This document shows positions 62,742 through 64,000 of a DNA stretch of 64,000 bases, piece by piece. The stretch comes from Saccoglossus kowalevskii. Taxonomy: Eukaryota > Hemichordata > Enteropneusta > Harrimaniidae. The notes under the pieces were generated by a model. It was not told the DNA's origin. It made no database searches and was given only the letters and a program-made list of their open reading frames with translations. Within the stretch, counting starts at the first letter, position 1; each line of letters opens with the position of its first letter. The stretch covers positions 48,637 to 112,636 of the forward strand of contig NW_003106599.1 of the NCBI RefSeq assembly GCF_000003605.2. The letters are read 5' to 3'. A program made the translations under genes and the position numbers.

Positions 62742-64000
62742 TATTATTTTTTAAATAAAATTATTAAATAACAAAAGGTAATACAATATTATTTATAGTT
62801 GAAATATTGGTATTGGTGATATGGATTGAACAAGTTGTTGTTTAGTACTAGAATGAACTAGAATTAGTTATCTCTGTTTTTCTCCTTTATAAGGGGAGAC
62901 ACTTTAACAAAAACGTCGGATTAGTTCCGATCTAATCTTCCATTTTATGCACATAAGTTATGTACATAATCGTGGATAGATGGCGCCATTGCAATGCGTT
63001 GACACATCAAATCAAAATCTGACCTTTGACACGTAATTAATCATGGGGATAAGGGGTCATGCAATTCTGACGTCATAATAGACTGAATAACCATAACACA
63101 CATAAAGCACACGAATAAGCCCAAACGTGGATTAATAAAGTTAATATTTAATTCTATAAACATAGATCAATAAATTATGATCGAGTGAAATAGTTCACTG
63201 TCATGTTCCCATCTGTCTTAAGCAAGAAAGCATACATCTATTTTCTAGGATACAAAATCATTATTTAACGAAATGTCTCAATATTTTTGTTTTAAATTGA
63301 TGTCTTTGAAAGTTATTATTTATTTATTTCCCTTAAGAATACTCACAGAAAATACCCGGATGGGTGACCTTTAGGGGTCATTTAAAGTGAAGATGTGTTA
63401 CCTCGAAATAAATTCTTGGACACCGCGAAGATTTTTTTTTGTTTTCTCATCAAATAATAAATAGCAGGAAAATAGATTCGAAGATAGTCACGTTATACAA
63501 CACAAATATACATAGTGGCCGACGGAGAAAGGCAACACAGAGAACACAAACAATGATACGTAAAAATTATTATAATAAATTAATTTATTCCTCATTCAAT
63601 AATAAAAATAAATAAAATTGGAACAGAAATTCGGATTGATAAGTTCACAGGCTGCGTTTTTGTCTCGTTATTTTGGATTCTATGCCACACTGGGCCGAAT
63701 GACATCTGTAATACCAAACAAATAAACACGTGATGATATGTCATGTGACAGCATCTTTTTGCAGCTGCCTAGGCAATGATTGCATACTCATAGGAAGAAC
63801 AGTTCACTACGTGTGTGTCCATTCACAAAGGTCGAAGGTCATTACACCTCAGTATTACAAGAATTCAAAAATACAAGAAGAAATTGCAAAAACGCAGCAT
63901 AAATAACAATGTTGAAAATATCAATTGAAAATAAAAGTGGGAACTCCTTTTTGTGTCAATGCGGAACGATTCGCCTTTTCACAGAAATTCATGTAGCTTA

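Larger units (their letters stand above)
50209..64000. other. non-coding DNA 3' of Hox8
   Basis: 13.8 kb downstream of Hox8, expected to lead toward Hox7. No gene is supported. It contains a (TA)n tract (55058-55095), a 29-bp minisatellite (56908-57375), a T-rich low-complexity block (about 59500-60070), three X-box-like palindromes (60125, 61024, 62523), a full MITE B copy (61994-62126), five TGACGTCA palindromes, and two relatively GC-rich blocks (54526-54777, 62478-62741) that could be conserved elements. 50450-54500 looks like plain AT-rich DNA. Confidence 0.7.

Noticed and set aside
1-64000. tRNA or rRNA genes
   Set aside because: No B-box with a foldable cloverleaf and no rRNA-like conserved stretch was noticed by eye. 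A tRNAscan run would be decisive.

Overview
The window looks like part of a Hox cluster from a marine invertebrate deuterostome. It holds two homeobox genes, both on the + strand. Upstream is a posterior-class gene, Hox9/10 (coding exons 11534-12284 and 22769-23037, 339 aa). Downstream is a central-class gene, best called Hox8 (exons 46997-47456 and 49910-50208, 252 aa). The order posterior-then-central on one strand is that of an ordered Hox cluster. The homeodomain start of the first gene (R-K-K-R-C-P-Y-T-K) is typical of deuterostome Hox9/10. It is followed directly by a single Hox8-like gene, which fits an ambulacrarian (hemichordate or echinoderm); a hemichordate is my best guess. An amphioxus Hox9-Hox8 segment is not strictly excluded.

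Layout: 1-11533 is non-coding DNA 5' of Hox9/10 (toward Hox11/13), with paired CRE palindromes and a dispersed TTAGCTAA-rich repeat. 11534-23037 is Hox9/10, with an unusually long 10.5 kb intron full of MITEs, a 28-bp minisatellite, a possible LINE tail, a (TTTA)n tract and a 21-bp minisatellite. 23038-46996 is the 24 kb Hox9/10-Hox8 intergenic region. It contains a hairpin of two CArG boxes, several TTAA-flanked MITEs, an inverted duplication, an assembly gap of 62 N, and an 850-bp minisatellite. 46997-50208 is Hox8, with a 2.45 kb intron. 50209-64000 is intergenic DNA toward Hox7, with a 29-bp minisatellite, an AT-rich block, another MITE and a group of RFX X-box-like palindromes.

Both genes have the usual two-coding-exon Hox structure: a low-complexity exon 1 with a conserved N-terminus, a phase-1 intron, and exon 2 with the homeodomain. 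In both, an in-frame stop lies two codons before the ATG. I found no other convincing protein-coding gene, no tRNA or rRNA, and no CRISPR array. The remaining open frames are chance frames, antisense frames, or frames opened by tandem repeats. The main things to follow up are a family of TTAA-flanked MITEs sharing one terminal signature, enrichment of palindromic regulatory words (TGACGTCA, RFX X-box-like, CACGTG), the CArG hairpin just 3' of Hox9/10, and posterior-like residues in the Hox8 homeodomain.
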